Positions 12,801-24,871 are shown, numbered from the stretch's first letter. The stretch: 64,000 bases of DNA from Larimichthys crocea (GCF_000972845.2 NC_040029.1:2072975-2136974); one strand, 5' to 3'. Notes: generated by a model from the sequence alone, not told the origin. Numbers and translations are program-made.

Positions 12801-14393
12801 CCCAGCAGCAAGAGCGCTCTGAGGAATCCCACACCCAAGTAAATAATAGTAATATATTTGTATGTATTGTTTATTTGTGCTGGATGGTGAGATAAAAAAC
12901 TGTCTGTGATTTTTAGGACCCCCCCGTTCAGTTCAGATGAAGAATCTGAAGAAGACGACAGCGACATGGAGGAGGAGCAGCCCCAAAAACACCAGAGAGG
13001 CAAATCACCGCCGTCCAGACCCAACCAGGCCGCCCCAGTCCAAATCAAAGCGAGCAAAGCCAGTCCAGTCCAGGCCAGGCATGCTCTAACCAAGCAGTCA
13101 TTCTCCTTCAACTCCCAGCAGGCCAGGGGGTCAGCGGGCGGCGTGACCAAGACGGCGGTCACAAAGATGGAGAGCGAGGAAGACGACGAGTGGGCGGATA
13201 TCAGCGAGCTGCAGGAGATCGACCCGAAACAACTGCAGAGCCACAAAGACCAGAACGGCAACGTGGAGAAGAGAAACTTCGGGAAAGGTAAGTCCTAACT
13301 GCCAGGTCATGACATAGATTCTTTAGATAATAGTAAAAAGTTGTGTTTTCTATGTTTGATTAGTAAATATAGAAAAATGGATTCACCTTCAGACTTTTTG
13401 AACTGTTTGTTCATCCATCTCGGCTGAGTCCAGGATCCTGGAAGGAAATAAAACCTCTGGTAAAGACACGGGGGGAGACGTTCTTCTTATCTGTCTCATA
13501 TTTCAATCTGGCCGACCACATTCCTGATCTTCTTTGTGCAGCTGCAGTGTGTGAATTTGGCAAAAGCTCAGCTGTTATTTACTTAAATGCATGTGTCAGG
13601 TTTGAAAGGAAATGAACAAGAAGCTACACCTGCAGCTACGGTCCATATTTCTATAACGCCAGCGTATGAAATTTGTTTTTATTGTGTTGCTTAATTTGAG
13701 TTTTGAGTCTATAGAAATCTAAACAATCATCAGAAACTAGTCTTTGTTCCATTATTTATGAATGTAATTGTAAATGAAACCATATGAATGTGTTTGTGTC
13801 GTTCCAGAGAACAAAATCAACGACCTGGCCAGAAAAATGGAGCAACAGTTTGCAGGGAGAGCAGCAAAGAAACCAGCAGGGGGCGTCAGCATCTTACCGG
13901 AGAGGAAGGACGAGGTTCAGGAGCTCACGGTGAGACTCGCTCTGCGATGGAGCTCAGGCGGAAGCTGTGTTTGTGGTGTTAGCTCATTTTCTGATTTTAA
14001 AAATCAGCGTTGGCCTCGAGTAATGTGTGTGTGTGTGTGTGGTGACAGTACACAGATCTGGAGGAGAGCAGTGAGTGGATGGTCTCCTCCCTAGAGGACA
14101 GACTGGAAATGTCCAAACAAGCTCAGGGCTCTGGACCAATGAGGAAGAGTCAGGACTCCAGCACCAGCGTCTGGGGAACCTCCACAGGAAAGGGTCCCAA
14201 ATCAGGTGAGTTATTTTGTGGTGGTGGTGGTCTCAGGTGTGTTTTAGACATCCTACCTGTAAAATAAACCCAGCTGTGTCATTGCCCAGCAGGTCTGACC
14301 GAGGCTGGAACAGGAAGCACCCTGAAGAGCAGCCTGTGCTCCCTCAGCGACATCAGCGACTCCGAGGACATTAGCAATAAGCATTACAGCTGA
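6876..14393 (+). CDS. dzip1: DZIP1 (iguana) ciliary zinc-finger protein, complete
   Basis: This encodes the DAZ-interacting zinc-finger protein 1 orthologue, which acts at basal bodies and the ciliary transition zone and in Hedgehog/Gli signalling (family knowledge). My splicing gives 18 coding exons and 913 codons: 6876-6878, 7043-7627, 9406-9490, 9636-9751, 9883-10041, 10123-10260, 10340-10402, 10488-10616, 11266-11314, 11417-11467, 11659-11718, 12119-12297, 12375-12579, 12670-12838, 12917-13287, 13808-13929, 14049-14205, 14293-14393. All introns are GT-AG. The N-terminus MPFHDGVYYPYS resembles human MPFQKHVYYPLA. The conserved Dzip N-terminal region, with FKFRPRRESVDWRR, spans about residues 53-170. 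One C2H2 finger follows (C197, C200, H213, H218), then coiled coil over about 226-430 and an acidic, low-complexity C-terminal half. Exon 1 contributes only the ATG. The last intron has a tandem CAGCAG acceptor. Human DZIP1 is 867 residues from memory, so the length is normal. A polyadenylation signal AATAAA lies near 14743. The location beside claudin-10 argues for dzip1 rather than dzip1l. Confidence 0.93.
8227..8240. promoter_or_regulatory. palindromic X-box in dzip1 intron 2
   Basis: GTTGCCAAGGCAAC is an almost perfect inverted repeat that matches the RFX X-box consensus better than the promoter copy at 6743-6756. A degenerate half-site, GTTGCTAGG, follows at about 8267. An intronic enhancer or alternative promoter is inferred. 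Confidence 0.55.
8572..8598. repeat. (TG)n microsatellite
   Basis: Uninterrupted TG run in dzip1 intron 2. Confidence 0.9.
9406..9490 (+). other. dzip1: dzip1 exon 3: the single C2H2 zinc finger
   Basis: The finger is contained in one 85-bp exon (residues 197-225): CPQCDKSF followed by HMQRRH, with spacing C-x2-C-x12-H-x4-H. Human DZIP1 has the matching CHFCDKAF and HIQRRH blocks at the same place, directly after the N-terminal domain and before the long coiled coil. Confidence 0.9.
10634..10661. repeat. (CA)n microsatellite
   Basis: Uninterrupted CA run beginning 18 bp after the dzip1 exon 8 donor at 10616. Confidence 0.9.
14024..14040. repeat. (TG)n just upstream of a dzip1 acceptor
   Basis: The TG run ends eight bases before dzip1 exon 17 (14049), so it takes the place of the usual pyrimidine tract, reading TG..GGTGACAG at the splice site. 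Length variation here could affect splicing. Confidence 0.7.
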
Positions 14394-14742
14394 TCAGGTG
14401 ACGTAGGTCTACGCCAAGCACAGACACAGAGACCTCAGGCGACTCCTCTGACACCTCCTCTACGCCACATAGCCATATCTTAACACAGAGAGAGCAATAC
14501 TTCACTCAGAATCTAATAAACATGTCAGACATGACGAGAGCTCAGCAGTCTCACCTCGCGCTTCGTGCCAATTCTTTGCTTGCCTTAGACCTCTTCAGTG
14601 TTTTAGATTCTGTTTGCGTATCCAATGAAATATAATCCAGTCTGAATGAGATACTGTATGTAGCACATGTAAAGCTTTGTACATCAAATTTTATAATTCC
14701 TTCATGAGATGTGATTTTGTAAAGATAAATATTTATACTCGC

Positions 14743-14748
14743 AATAAA
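14743..14748 (+). other. dzip1: dzip1 polyadenylation signal
   Basis: AATAAA within 'GCAATAAAAGATT', about 350 bp after the stop codon at 14391-14393. An earlier AATAAA near 14515 may be an alternative site. Confidence 0.6.
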
Positions 14749-14759
14749 AGATTTCTTTG

Positions 14760-16370
14760 TGGATTATGAAAATGTCAACCATTCCAATCGAATTTTGTCA
14801 CGTGATGTTTTCACACTTTGGTTTATTATTAAGATGATTTGAATTTTCAGCCACACAAAACTTCATAAAGTTATCAACAGAGTTGAAGTTTCAGTTTCAG
14901 AAGAATAAAGGTCTGTTTGAACGGTCATCCTAAATTCAGCATGAATGAGAACATGTTTGGCATTTTAATATAAGAAGCAATACATATTTCACATTTAAAT
15001 TCTAAAATAGCTGATATGCACACATGACAAAAAAAGTCCAAAAATGTAACAAAACTTTTTTAACTTACAAAAAAATCATTTACAAACTTAGTTGTTTCAA
15101 TATATCAATATTAAAAACAGATCATATGACTTTTTGGAGGGTTTTTATTTGCTTCTTTATACTGCATATCTGCATATCAGAGGAATATTTACTTATATTT
15201 TTTACTGCGCTACTTTGATCACATATTCTGTAACTGCAGCTGTTAAATTAGTTCATAAAAGGTGACGCATTGTTATAGATGAAACTGGCCCAAAAACGAG
15301 TTTAATATCAGCTGTACCACAATCATCTACAATATGAAACATATGAATACATAAATGATCTAGAAATATCAAAGTTTGACGCTGATGAGCAGTTCTCTAT
15401 CAAAAGTACCTTTTCTACTTCCTTATAGTGTCTGTACTTTTACTGTAAATTGAGGATTTTTATTCGGTTTATCATAAAACAGTTTGAATATTCTTCATCG
15501 CCTCTAAATGTGACTCATTAATTCTAAGTATCTGTCATGAGTCATGCTGTGTGTCACTCTGTGACTAACTCAGCCGTGAAGCTGAAGTGACACTTCCTGT
15601 GCTGCCACATTGACACTATTAATAAAAACATATCACTCCGCATCACATGAGCAATAATAACGCGCGTCATCCTCCTATATAATGGTGTCGGTTATTACGC
15701 CCTGTTTCTCCACCGGAAGCGGACAGGTAAGTGATTGCTGGTTTATTTTCACACACCCAGTAAGTTCTCATCTGTTTATTTCAGATATTTAAATCTAGTT
15801 TATGACTTATAGATCATAGATCCTAAACATGTGAAACAACATGGGCGTTTGTTTGATTGTCTGATGTTGGCGCCACCTTCTGGTGACTCTGAAGTAGATC
15901 AGGTGCATGCATCTCTACATGGATGAAAGAAAACAAAGGAGCTGTTACAAAAAGAAACTTCATAAGGAATCTGAATTGATTTTATTCATCATTTCTATAA
16001 ATGAAAGCATTGAAGATAGAATTACTTCGAAAGGTCGAGAGTCACGTTCAAAAGCTTTCATACAAACAAACTTGGTTCAACCACATACAGGTAGTTTAAC
16101 ACGACTATATGTTTTATAGATGTACTTTATATTTAAACGGGATTGAGAGTGCGTCTGTCAGAGATGAACAGATTGACTGGATTGTGTTTGTCTCAAAGAA
16201 CAAGAATTGTTGGGAACAGTTGGACGTTTCATTAAATCTGGATGTGTTACAATGAGCTGTCGGGTTGTTGAAAAGATTTGAATACGTTGTATCTTTAAAC
16301 AATGAAGCTGAATAATACAACTTGTTGTTTTATGTTTAAAAAATGGATCTACAGCCTCTTGATTCTAAAA
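14760..16370. other. intergenic, dzip1 to claudin cluster
   Basis: AT-rich DNA between two genes that converge tail to tail. There is no coding evidence. The only notable element is a promoter-like patch at 15676-15733. Confidence 0.7.
15676..15733 (+). promoter_or_regulatory. unassigned TATA/ETS promoter-like patch with splice donor
   Basis: TATATAA at 15676 is followed about 35 bp later by an ETS-like ACCGGAAGCG and then a strong donor CAG|GTAAGTG at 15726/15727. The arrangement looks like a very short non-coding first exon on the + strand. I cannot identify a downstream exon, so the transcript, if any, is unknown. Confidence 0.3.
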
Positions 16371-16646
16371 GTTTTATTGTTGTAATGTTACATTTTGTCA
16401 TATTTCTTCTGTATCCCCCGTGTATAGACATGATTCACACAATAGATATGAAAAGGTGGTTATGTTTTGTTTGTATAGTACCTTTGTCCATCCCTGATGG
16501 AGGCAAGATGCGATAAAGAACTCGACAAGAGTCGTGAACCATATTTTAATATTTAACAGATCTGTAAACAAGTTCTATGATGCTGCAATGTTTCCTTCTC
16601 GTCTCAACGTCTCCTTTAAAGTCACTTTCTTGGCTCAGAGTTTGTC

Positions 16647-18424
16647 TCAGACAAAAGTGTCCCTGCTGAAGGTACGACCGGTCCTCGTTGTCGTTCTCGT
16701 TGCTCGGCTTTTCCTGCCTTCATAAAACAGCGGCGGTCCCAGAGTGACTCGGGACGTCGTGCCCGGCAGCATGTAAGTCCGTCTGGTCCGGGCGCTGGCA
16801 TAAGTGGCAGGCCTGCGTGGTCCTTTTGGAGAACTGCCGACATAGTTGGAAAATGATTCATCTGTTGATATGCTCCACAATACAGAAATCTAGATATTAA
16901 AGTCAAATGTAACGTAGAAGGTTTTCTATTTACCTTGATGGTAGGCCTTCTTTTCCAGAGAAGAACGTCAGCACCGTCCCACCTGAGAGGAGAAGGATGG
17001 AGCCTCCCCAACCAATGAACACTGCAGCTCCAAGCTCAAATCTGAGCAGCGAGCATTGAGGTACATCAACACAACACACTTTGTTTGTCTGCACTTACAT
17101 GGAACTTGTAAAAAAATAATATCACTGCTTCAAAAGTACTCACTTCTGCGCTCTGAAATTTGGATCCAAGAATTCTGAGATGACTCTACTGGCCCACCAT
17201 GTGTACGTGATCATACCACAGAATCCTAACAGGGCATACGCCTCACTGTGAACATGCTGAGTGCATGACATTCACACAAAGGTAACACACACAATAAATG
17301 CTTTACCTGACACCAGGTAGGTTATACCGCCTGCAAAGGTCACCCTTGCATTGGCAATCTCCGATCCACCTATTTTGGTGCACTTCATCCCTATGAGTGT
17401 GAGGACCCCTCCAAAGAAGCCGGTGATGACGGCACAGACGGCGAGCGCTCGGCAGGCGTGTAGGTATGCTGAAAGAGACACACACAGGAAATGTGGTTCA
17501 AAGTTTCAGAGCTTTTCAAAATAAATGGACAAAATCACTATGTTGAATGTATCATTAGAGCTTTTAAAGCACTTTACCTAAAGGAGTTTAAGTTTCTATG
17601 AATGAACCATTTTTCTCTCACTACAAAACTTTGAACTGGATCCACATGAATTAAGGGACATGACTAAGGGGGAAGAATTAGTTTAGTTTTTTTCCCACTA
17701 AGCTGTTGGTGGTTTTTCTTTTGATATTTGACTGAGCGCTCTTTATAGTTGTCCGGAAGAAACGTCTTCAACATGAAGCATTATGTAAGCGATATGAGGG
17801 ACCGTCAGACATTTAATGTCTTACATATCAGGCAAATTTATATATTTCAATGAAGTGGTGGATGGAAAATATTCATCAGCAGGTGGCTGTAAAAACTGTT
17901 TACATAGCAGACTGTAATATTCAACATTTAGTTATGTTTTCCATAAATATATTATTATTGAATATTGGTGGTAGAACCTCTTGTTTTCTTTTTCTCTTGA
18001 AAATATCTGGGACTTTCTTTTTTTATTTATTTATCTTTAAAATAAAATGTAAATATATGATTCCGCTCCCCTCCCCACTGTAATAATTTTCATACACTCC
18101 CTAAATCTTCTATTGAGAATTACAGCATAAACCTTGATAATACATGAAAAAAACTGTAGATTGTATATCTTGAAGTTTTCAGAGTGTCCTACCAGGCAGG
18201 GCCAGCATGGAGGGGTAATACTTGCAGTCGGACACCCCCGTGGTGTCTGAGATACAGTCCATCCACAGGTTGGAGTAGTAGTTGGAGGTGGTGAGCACGA
18301 TGCTTCCCACCTCAGAGAAAGTCCAGTACTCTGTGGGGAGAGTGGAACACACCAGGATCCAACCGCACAGGCAGGACACAAAGCAGCCGATCTCCATGTA
18401 CATCACCACCGTCCTGTACTTCAT
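16647..18424 (-). CDS. claudin-10-like tight-junction protein, paralogue 1
   Basis: Claudins are four-helix tight-junction proteins that set paracellular ion selectivity. Five exons, transcribed leftwards, give 269 codons: 18424-18193, 17468-17307, 17225-17144, 17041-16934, 16872-16647. The intron phases match the other three genes here. The first extracellular loop carries the claudin signature (W34, LW at 53-54, C57, C67), and CSTLPTEYW echoes claudin-10b STLPTDYW. Exon 2 shows GMKCTKIGGSE as in CLDN10. The start sits in a CACCATG context. The last exon gives a basic tail of about 75 residues, rich in Arg and Thr and ending DTFV, a likely PDZ ligand. The exon 5 acceptor (TTGTGGAG|C) is my least certain junction. 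A polyadenylation signal on this strand lies at 16373-16378. It belongs to the fish cldn10 paralogue group; I do not assign a letter. Confidence 0.87.
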
Positions 18425-19293
18425 GGTGAGCGCTGTCCCCTCAAGACAAAACTATCAGGATGTGTTAAAGCTACAGAATAAAGTCAAAGTTTGAACGACT
18501 TGTCAGTGTGAGAAAGTGGACTGAGCTCTCCCTCTGTGTCACACCAGCACTGTGTTTGGATGATGATCTTATCTTTGACATGGTTTTGCCCAGTAAGCAT
18601 CCGTCATGTTCCCAGCACCTGTCAAGCAAGTTTGTTATTTTCAGACCTCATTGAAACCTAAAGTGTAGTAGTTTTTTTATTTCTTTTTTTCAGACTAATT
18701 TCTTCTCCCTTGTATATGAGCTGCTATAACCAGTGAATTTCCCCGGTGTGGTGTAATTAAAGTCTATCTTATCTTAAACTTATTTGGAATTTGAGAGAGG
18801 TACCACTGTGTAAAAAGTACTGTCAACACCAACCACCATCCGTTAATCATATTTTATAATTGGGATCACTGAGACTGCAAACAGCAGTAATTGTCTGTCT
18901 TTCACCCATCATATGTCATGAAGTATCAAGCTGATAAAACAATATTTAAAGATGCCCCTGTGCCTCCAAAACAACATAAAGTAATGACAGCGGATGGATA
19001 AAAAAGTCACACACCTAATTATTTGGCACATATATGGAGTTTGCATTTTAATTACAGACTATTACACCGTTGCTATTTACGCACAATATCCTTAAATCAG
19101 ACTTTTTTTTTAGGCTGAATAAATTATGATAATGAATTTTTAAACCACCATATGTGAAGATAAAAAAGAAAATATAACTTAATCATAAAGATTAATAGCA
19201 TTTATTGGACTTTTGTTTTTCTAGATGAATTTAAACCTATGACCTCAGTATGTGACATCCTGATCTGGACAAATAAACTAAAAATCTTTAGTG

Positions 19294-20713
19294 TCACACA
19301 GTCACAACAGAAGCCATCTTGTAGGTGAAGATGTTTCTGGAGTCATTCGACACGTTTGACGGTGCACAAATGAGTTTATGTCCTCTTAAAACTTCTTTCT
19401 CATCTCCTCTTTCACAGATGAAGGGAACCATGGGAGGTCTGCTGCAGAGAGAGCATTGTAGTTTTATCACACTGCTTTCACGCCTGCTTTAGTTTCAAAT
19501 CTGCATATAGCAGGGTGAAATTACCTAGTTAAATATGCTAACAAACCTTTTTGGGTGGTTAACTCTGCATGCAGTTGCACAGTGAAGTGTGGAGCCGAGT
19601 AAAATGAGGAAACTCCCCACCAGGCCGAGGTACAGGGGTGGTCCAATTTCATAGCTGAGGAGAGAACACTTAAAATCAGTCACTGTCTTGTGTTTAGTCA
19701 CGAGTACGTACTAATGAGGGTTATTCCGAAGCCATGCATTACCTCAGTTTTGATGGATCTGCTTTGCTGTGTAAAAAAGCTGCAGCCACTCTGTTTATGT
19801 ACAAACAGTAAGCAGCCAGGTCTGACACGCCTGCATCAGGGACATGGGGGGAAAAAAAACAAGATGAACCCGTAGGTAGATGTTCTGAGAAGCTGCTTTC
19901 ACAACAGCTAAAGGCAAACACACTCACAGCCGACCAGATGCAAAGCAGACGCTGTTCCTAACATCCTGTCGTTACTCCTCCGGTCTCCACCGATGTTTGT
20001 GCACTCGAGTCCGAAAAATGTGAGCACTGTGCCAATCAGGCCGAGGCACAGGCCGATCACCAGCAGCCCCCTGACTGCATGGATGTATGCTGAGAGTAGA
20101 CAAACACACATCTGGGTCATTTATTCATGGTTAAAATGATTGATGACTGACTTCTGTTTTGCATCGTGTGAGAACTGTACCCACATTTGACCGTCCATGT
20201 CAACCTGAAGTCTACACAGTTCACCACAGCAGTGGAGTCTTCATAGCAGTCTTTCCACAGGTCGGACCAGTACCAAGCTGTCACCACGACAGAAGAACCC
20301 CCTTGACCCCCCAGTTGAGCCACTCTGAGATGAAATAAAACTGCTTAAAAATTAGCATTTATTTGAAGAGTAGTAGCAACCACAACTGTAAGGCTACATC
20401 TTCAGCACCCTAAAAGCAGTTCTGCTTCATATCTCCCGAACATAGATGAGTATGGTGTCGTTCTTCTCGTCTAAATCTCCCCAAGAATGCAGTTGAACTT
20501 CTTCTTCTGACCCTTTTAAGCCCAAACCCAAAAGTGGACTTTAAGCGATTATCTAGTCAACTCTTTCTCCATACAATTTGCAAAGCTAAAATGTTTCAGA
20601 TGCTTTCTTTTATTTGCTTACCTCCAGTGGTCCATAGCGAGGGTGCAGCCCACAAAGACCCAGCCCAGTATACAGAGCAGCAGGCCCAGGATCTGAGCCA
20701 CTCTCCTCCACAT
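19294..20713 (-). CDS. claudin-10-like protein, paralogue 2, with a split first exon
   Basis: Six exons give 245 codons: 20713-20622, 20324-20185, 20089-19928, 19830-19743, 19654-19547, 19441-19294. The claudin signature is present (W30, LW at 53-54, C57, C67), followed by three further predicted helices. The region that is one 232-bp exon in paralogues 1 and 3 is split here into 92 + 140 bp, which again sum to 232, by an intron after HW-R31. For frame, exon 1b must end AAAT|GTGGGT. A donor four bases further (TGTGG|GTACAG) would break the reading frame. Exon 3 is six bases longer than in the other genes (88 against 82). The tail is short (about 49 residues) and ends VVTV. A polyadenylation signal lies at 19201-19206. 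The loop motif GGQGGSS groups it with paralogue 3. Confidence 0.85.
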
Positions 20714-21313
20714 CCCTTCAGTCTGGTTAATAGAAAAGCCTTCACTAATGAACTCCTGTGTTTTCAGTGTGTGTCTACAGGTCTGCTTTGGTACAGTTAA
20801 TGAGCAGCTAATGAGTGAGAAACAGCTGGAAAAGCAGAGCCAGTGACCGAGATGTGAAAGTCTTTAATGCTTTCCTACCTTGTAAAGGAAATAGTCCACA
20901 GTAATTATAAAAAATCAGAAGAGTTTCTTCACATTAAAGCTGCAGTTTCAGTCCTCTCACAGCAGATGCTCGTGTATTTGTGGGAAGGTTTGAATAACAG
21001 CAAAGCAGACACTGTTTACTGTCAACCTGATTAGCCAGGTGGAGTTTTATTTGTTGTCTAAGAGGCTTACAAAAATGGATGTGTGCCTCGGTTATGTTTT
21101 ATATTGAATGAATATACATTGTGTCTAGTGAAAGTGCTAATTTTGACACATTCCAGAACGGCAAGAACTGTACACAGATCACATTTTTATTGATACAAAA
21201 CACATATGACTGAATTAGCTTTGAGCACAGATTGAGAAATTGAATATAAAAGTATCAGATCATCTGTCCGTCACATTTATTAACACTTGTCCGTCACATA
21301 ATGACACATTCGT

Positions 21314-24249
21314 TCAAATGTACGAGTTTTTGGCGAACGGTCTACTCTCACTCCTCGAACTGCCTGACAACGATGACACTGTTCGGCTGCTGCCGCTGCT
21401 TCTCGACCCAGACAAAGTTGATACGCTGGACCTCGAAGAGCGTCCGGACTCTGACCCAGACCCCAACCCTGACCTCGAGGCTGATCTTGACCCCTCAGAC
21501 CCCACAGATCTGACGGTTCGCCCAGTCTTGGATGACCGTCCTGACTTGGATGTGCGACCAGATTTGTATGTGCGCTCTGATCTTGAGGAAATGCCAGACA
21601 CGTCTGAGCCAGACTTTGACGACAGCTCGGAAATTGAAGACAATCTGGTCTTGGAGGTGATCTCGGACACTGTGGACAGAGCTGTGGTGGACTTGGTTTG
21701 CTCGGGATCTTGTAGTTGCTGGACATTGATTACTCTGTAGAGAAAGACGCATTATTATCAAGGCTAGCAGAAATTGTTACATGTGAACAGTTGTTCTTCC
21801 CATAAATGTTTTAAGATCGTCCAAATTTGTGGGTTCCATAGAGCAAGCGCACTAGAAACTCGATCCACTAACTTCCAGTTTAGCCTTCCGCTAACTTGAA
21901 TGGGGATAAAATTATTTAACCGTCCAGCTCTTAAGTAGATAGATCAAACTGTCCTAGTGAAACAAGATTGTGACGCTAAAAAAAAAAAGTTTTATTTTTC
22001 ATTGTTTTTGGGGGGAATTAACCAATTTAGCGTGCTAACATGCTAAGCTAATATAGCAAAGATGGTAAACGTTAGTGTTGTCATGGTAGCATGTTGACAT
22101 TGGTATATAGGTCATACGTGTGAACTTTAGTAATCCTGGTTGGTGGATTACTGTTTCCGCAGTTTGTGATCTTCATGCTAAGCTGTCAACAAGAAAACAA
22201 ATAAACACATTTCCCAATTTGGTTTAATTTAGATGCCATGTTGACCGGCAACCTCCATGAGGTCAAGTTGTTGATGAAACCAGACACGCGACAAGATCAG
22301 TAACTTCTCTGTTGTGTTACTGTATGTAACTAACGTCTCATTACCAGGTTAGGTTTGTGCAGGATGTCTCAAAAACTGAGCTGCGAACGCCTTCTAGTGT
22401 TGACATTGATCCACAGCATGCAGTTCTTTCTTTCCTCATGCAAAACACCAGGTCTGTTTACACCAGTGGCTTCTGGGTTTTATTACATGGTCAGAGGGAG
22501 TGTACCCACAGTGAACATCTGCACACCGCTCAGTACTAACAGAGCCTTGTGCATTTTGGATAATGGGTCACTCCACTTGAGCACGGGACGTTGGTATTTA
22601 TAGAGGAAGTGGAGAGCGGAGTTATTTCTTGTATGTTACAACGACAACAACAACATGTGTCTGTACTCACACCTCCTGTGGTCCACAGAGGGGTGTACAC
22701 ACCGACCACAGATGGAAGAAACCACCAGCCGAATGAAAGGCTGAGCCGACCCAGCCGAGGAACAGCGGTGTACCAAGGTCATACCTGGTGGTTTTAAAGC
22801 AGAGAGACTGTGAGAGCAATATTTAAAGATTTATGATGAATTAAAGTCATTCTTCAGGTTAAGTAGTTACATTAAAGCCTGTTAACTTACTTCAGTCCAT
22901 CAAAGTCAGGGTTGAAGTATTCTACAGAGACATACTGTGCATAGACAGCATAACCACTTGTGGACAGCACACCTGAAGAGAAATCATGTTGGTTTAAACA
23001 AGCTGTGGTTTAATGCATATGAAATAAACAAGGAAGTGATTATTATCAGTGCTTTCTAAAAGCCCTTTTTGTATTATGTTCATTTAGCTACAGCAAGCCC
23101 AAGACGTCAGAAAATTCAAATAAAACAAGAAGAAGAAAAAAGAACATTGTCTATTTATCAGAGAGTACCCAGTTTGGGGTGTGTTGGATGTATTGGAAGA
23201 CGTAGATGTTATAACATATACAGAAAATATGCTAAAGAGGCATCTTGCTAATTGTAGGTATCAACAGAGTGCATAAGAAAGAAAGAATATGATCTCATAC
23301 ATGTTAATATTTTCAGACTTTCTCTGAGTTAAATGAAACACTCTACTATGATCTTTTTTTAATCGTAAATGTAGTAAATGTACGCAAAGTACAGCTCAGG
23401 CTTTAGTTTAGTTTGTTAATTTTGTAGGTATTTGACAGAATACTATAATTAAAAGTTCAATCTAATAATGGACCAAGTCTAACTCAAACTATCCCTAGAT
23501 CCATGCTGGTAGGTTTAAACAATTAAGGCAAGTGACCATTATGGGGCATCTTTCTCCACTTATAAACATTAGAAAAATACATTTTATGTTTTCAAAAATC
23601 TCCTTAACTAAATTATCAAAAAATATTTTCTGTTTGTACCAAATGACACAGATCAGTCAAAACTAACAAGGAATTATTAAATCGAGTCACCAAAAATCTG
23701 TTGGCAGCATTTACTGCATGTAGGCAACACATTCTTTTAAAACTGCACATTACCGCTGACTATGTGGCACCATCCGCCTGCATAGATCTTCTTGTACTTT
23801 GACCGGTCTTTTCCCCCAATGAAGGTGCACTCCATACCCAGCAGACTGAGAACAAACCCCAGCATGCCCAGGGAAAGAGCGGACATCAGCAGGCCTCGCA
23901 CTATCTGGATGGAGCCTGGAGTCACACAGCAAGACAATAATGAGAGTCTAGATGTGAGTGGAGCTCATAACTGAATAGTTAAGACACTTTGTTTGTTAGA
24001 TCAAATGTGTTACCTACCCTCCACAGACCAGAGCACAGGGAAGTCGTAACAGTTGCTGACAGCAGTTGAGTCTGTAAAACAGGATCTCCACAGGCTGGAC
24101 CAGTACCAGGCTACTTTGATGATGGAGGAACCCCCCATGCCCCCAATTGAGGTGATCTTCCAGCCCTCCATGGCCATGGTGCAGGCCACGAAGATCCAGC
24201 CCAGAACTGTCATCAGGAAACCCCAGATCTGGACCACACGAGTCTTCAT
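21314..24249 (-). CDS. claudin-10-like protein, paralogue 3, with long Ser/Arg-rich tail
   Basis: Five exons give 336 codons: 24249-24018, 23915-23754, 22972-22891, 22784-22671, 21734-21314. The claudin body is normal: W30, LW at 53-54, C57, C67, then GMECTFIGGKD and the conserved EYFNPDFDG and YDLGTPLFLGW blocks in exons 3-4. The last exon is exceptional. It encodes 139 residues, about 48 Ser and 15 Arg, in imperfect SGR/SKSGR/SSR repeats, ending RPFAKNSYI. Human claudin-10 ends QFDKNAYV from memory, so the PDZ-binding terminus is kept and the Ser/Arg block has grown inside the tail. The exon 4 donor (GGAGGT|GTGAGT) is fixed by frame. A polyadenylation signal lies near 21187. The many Ser near Arg suggest phosphorylation or disorder, which is inference. 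Confidence 0.87.
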
Positions 24250-24871
24250 CTCGGATCCGTGAGTTAATCTCTCGTCTCGCTTATATTTAGATATTACAAT
24301 ACACTTTTGAAGCTTTTCTGTTTTGTATCGTCTTCAGTCCCCTTCATGCGGAATACGTATATATCCTGAGCCGAACATCCAGATTCAAACAGATGTCAAA
24401 GTGGCCTCCTAGTCAGCTGCTCTCCGCAGAAAAACAAGAAGACAAGTGAATCACAGGTACAAATCAGAGGCTGTGCTGTTGTTTTCCAGGTATTGTTGCA
24501 CATGTGGGTGAGAGACAACATTTACTCAGGTTCCCATGGGCCACAGTTGGACTGGACTGAGAGTGCTCACCTAAGCATTCATCTCAGATTACTACTTGAC
24601 GCCCTCATCGGACTTTCCCTCATATGCGGAAAAAGTTTAAAAAGAAGGAAGATCTGTTTTAAGCATCAGTCTATATTTCAGAATACACAGGTTTCTTTAA
24701 TGATTTCACTTTTTTAAAAACAATGTTGTTAAATTATTCTGTAGTTTCTGGCCTGTAAGTTCAGTTTAAAAAAAAACAACAACAATAAATTGATAGTCAA
24801 ATATCCTGAAAACTTACTGAAATTTGGAAATTAAAAGGAATATGGAGGGCTATTTCAGCAATTTTGCATTT

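Noticed and set aside
12575..13261. 228-codon minus-strand frame
   Set aside because: Antisense of dzip1 exons 14-15 and the intron between them.
21280..21726. 148-codon minus-strand frame starting MSSNYK in the same exon
   Set aside because: It resembles a claudin tail start, but splice phase from exon 4 selects the other frame, which ends KNSYI like claudin-10.
21240..21740. 166-codon Asp/Pro/Leu-rich frame on the + strand
   Set aside because: It is the exact antisense of the claudin paralogue 3 tail exon. Ser/Arg codons read backwards give Asp/Pro/Leu-type codons, and there is no splice or start context.
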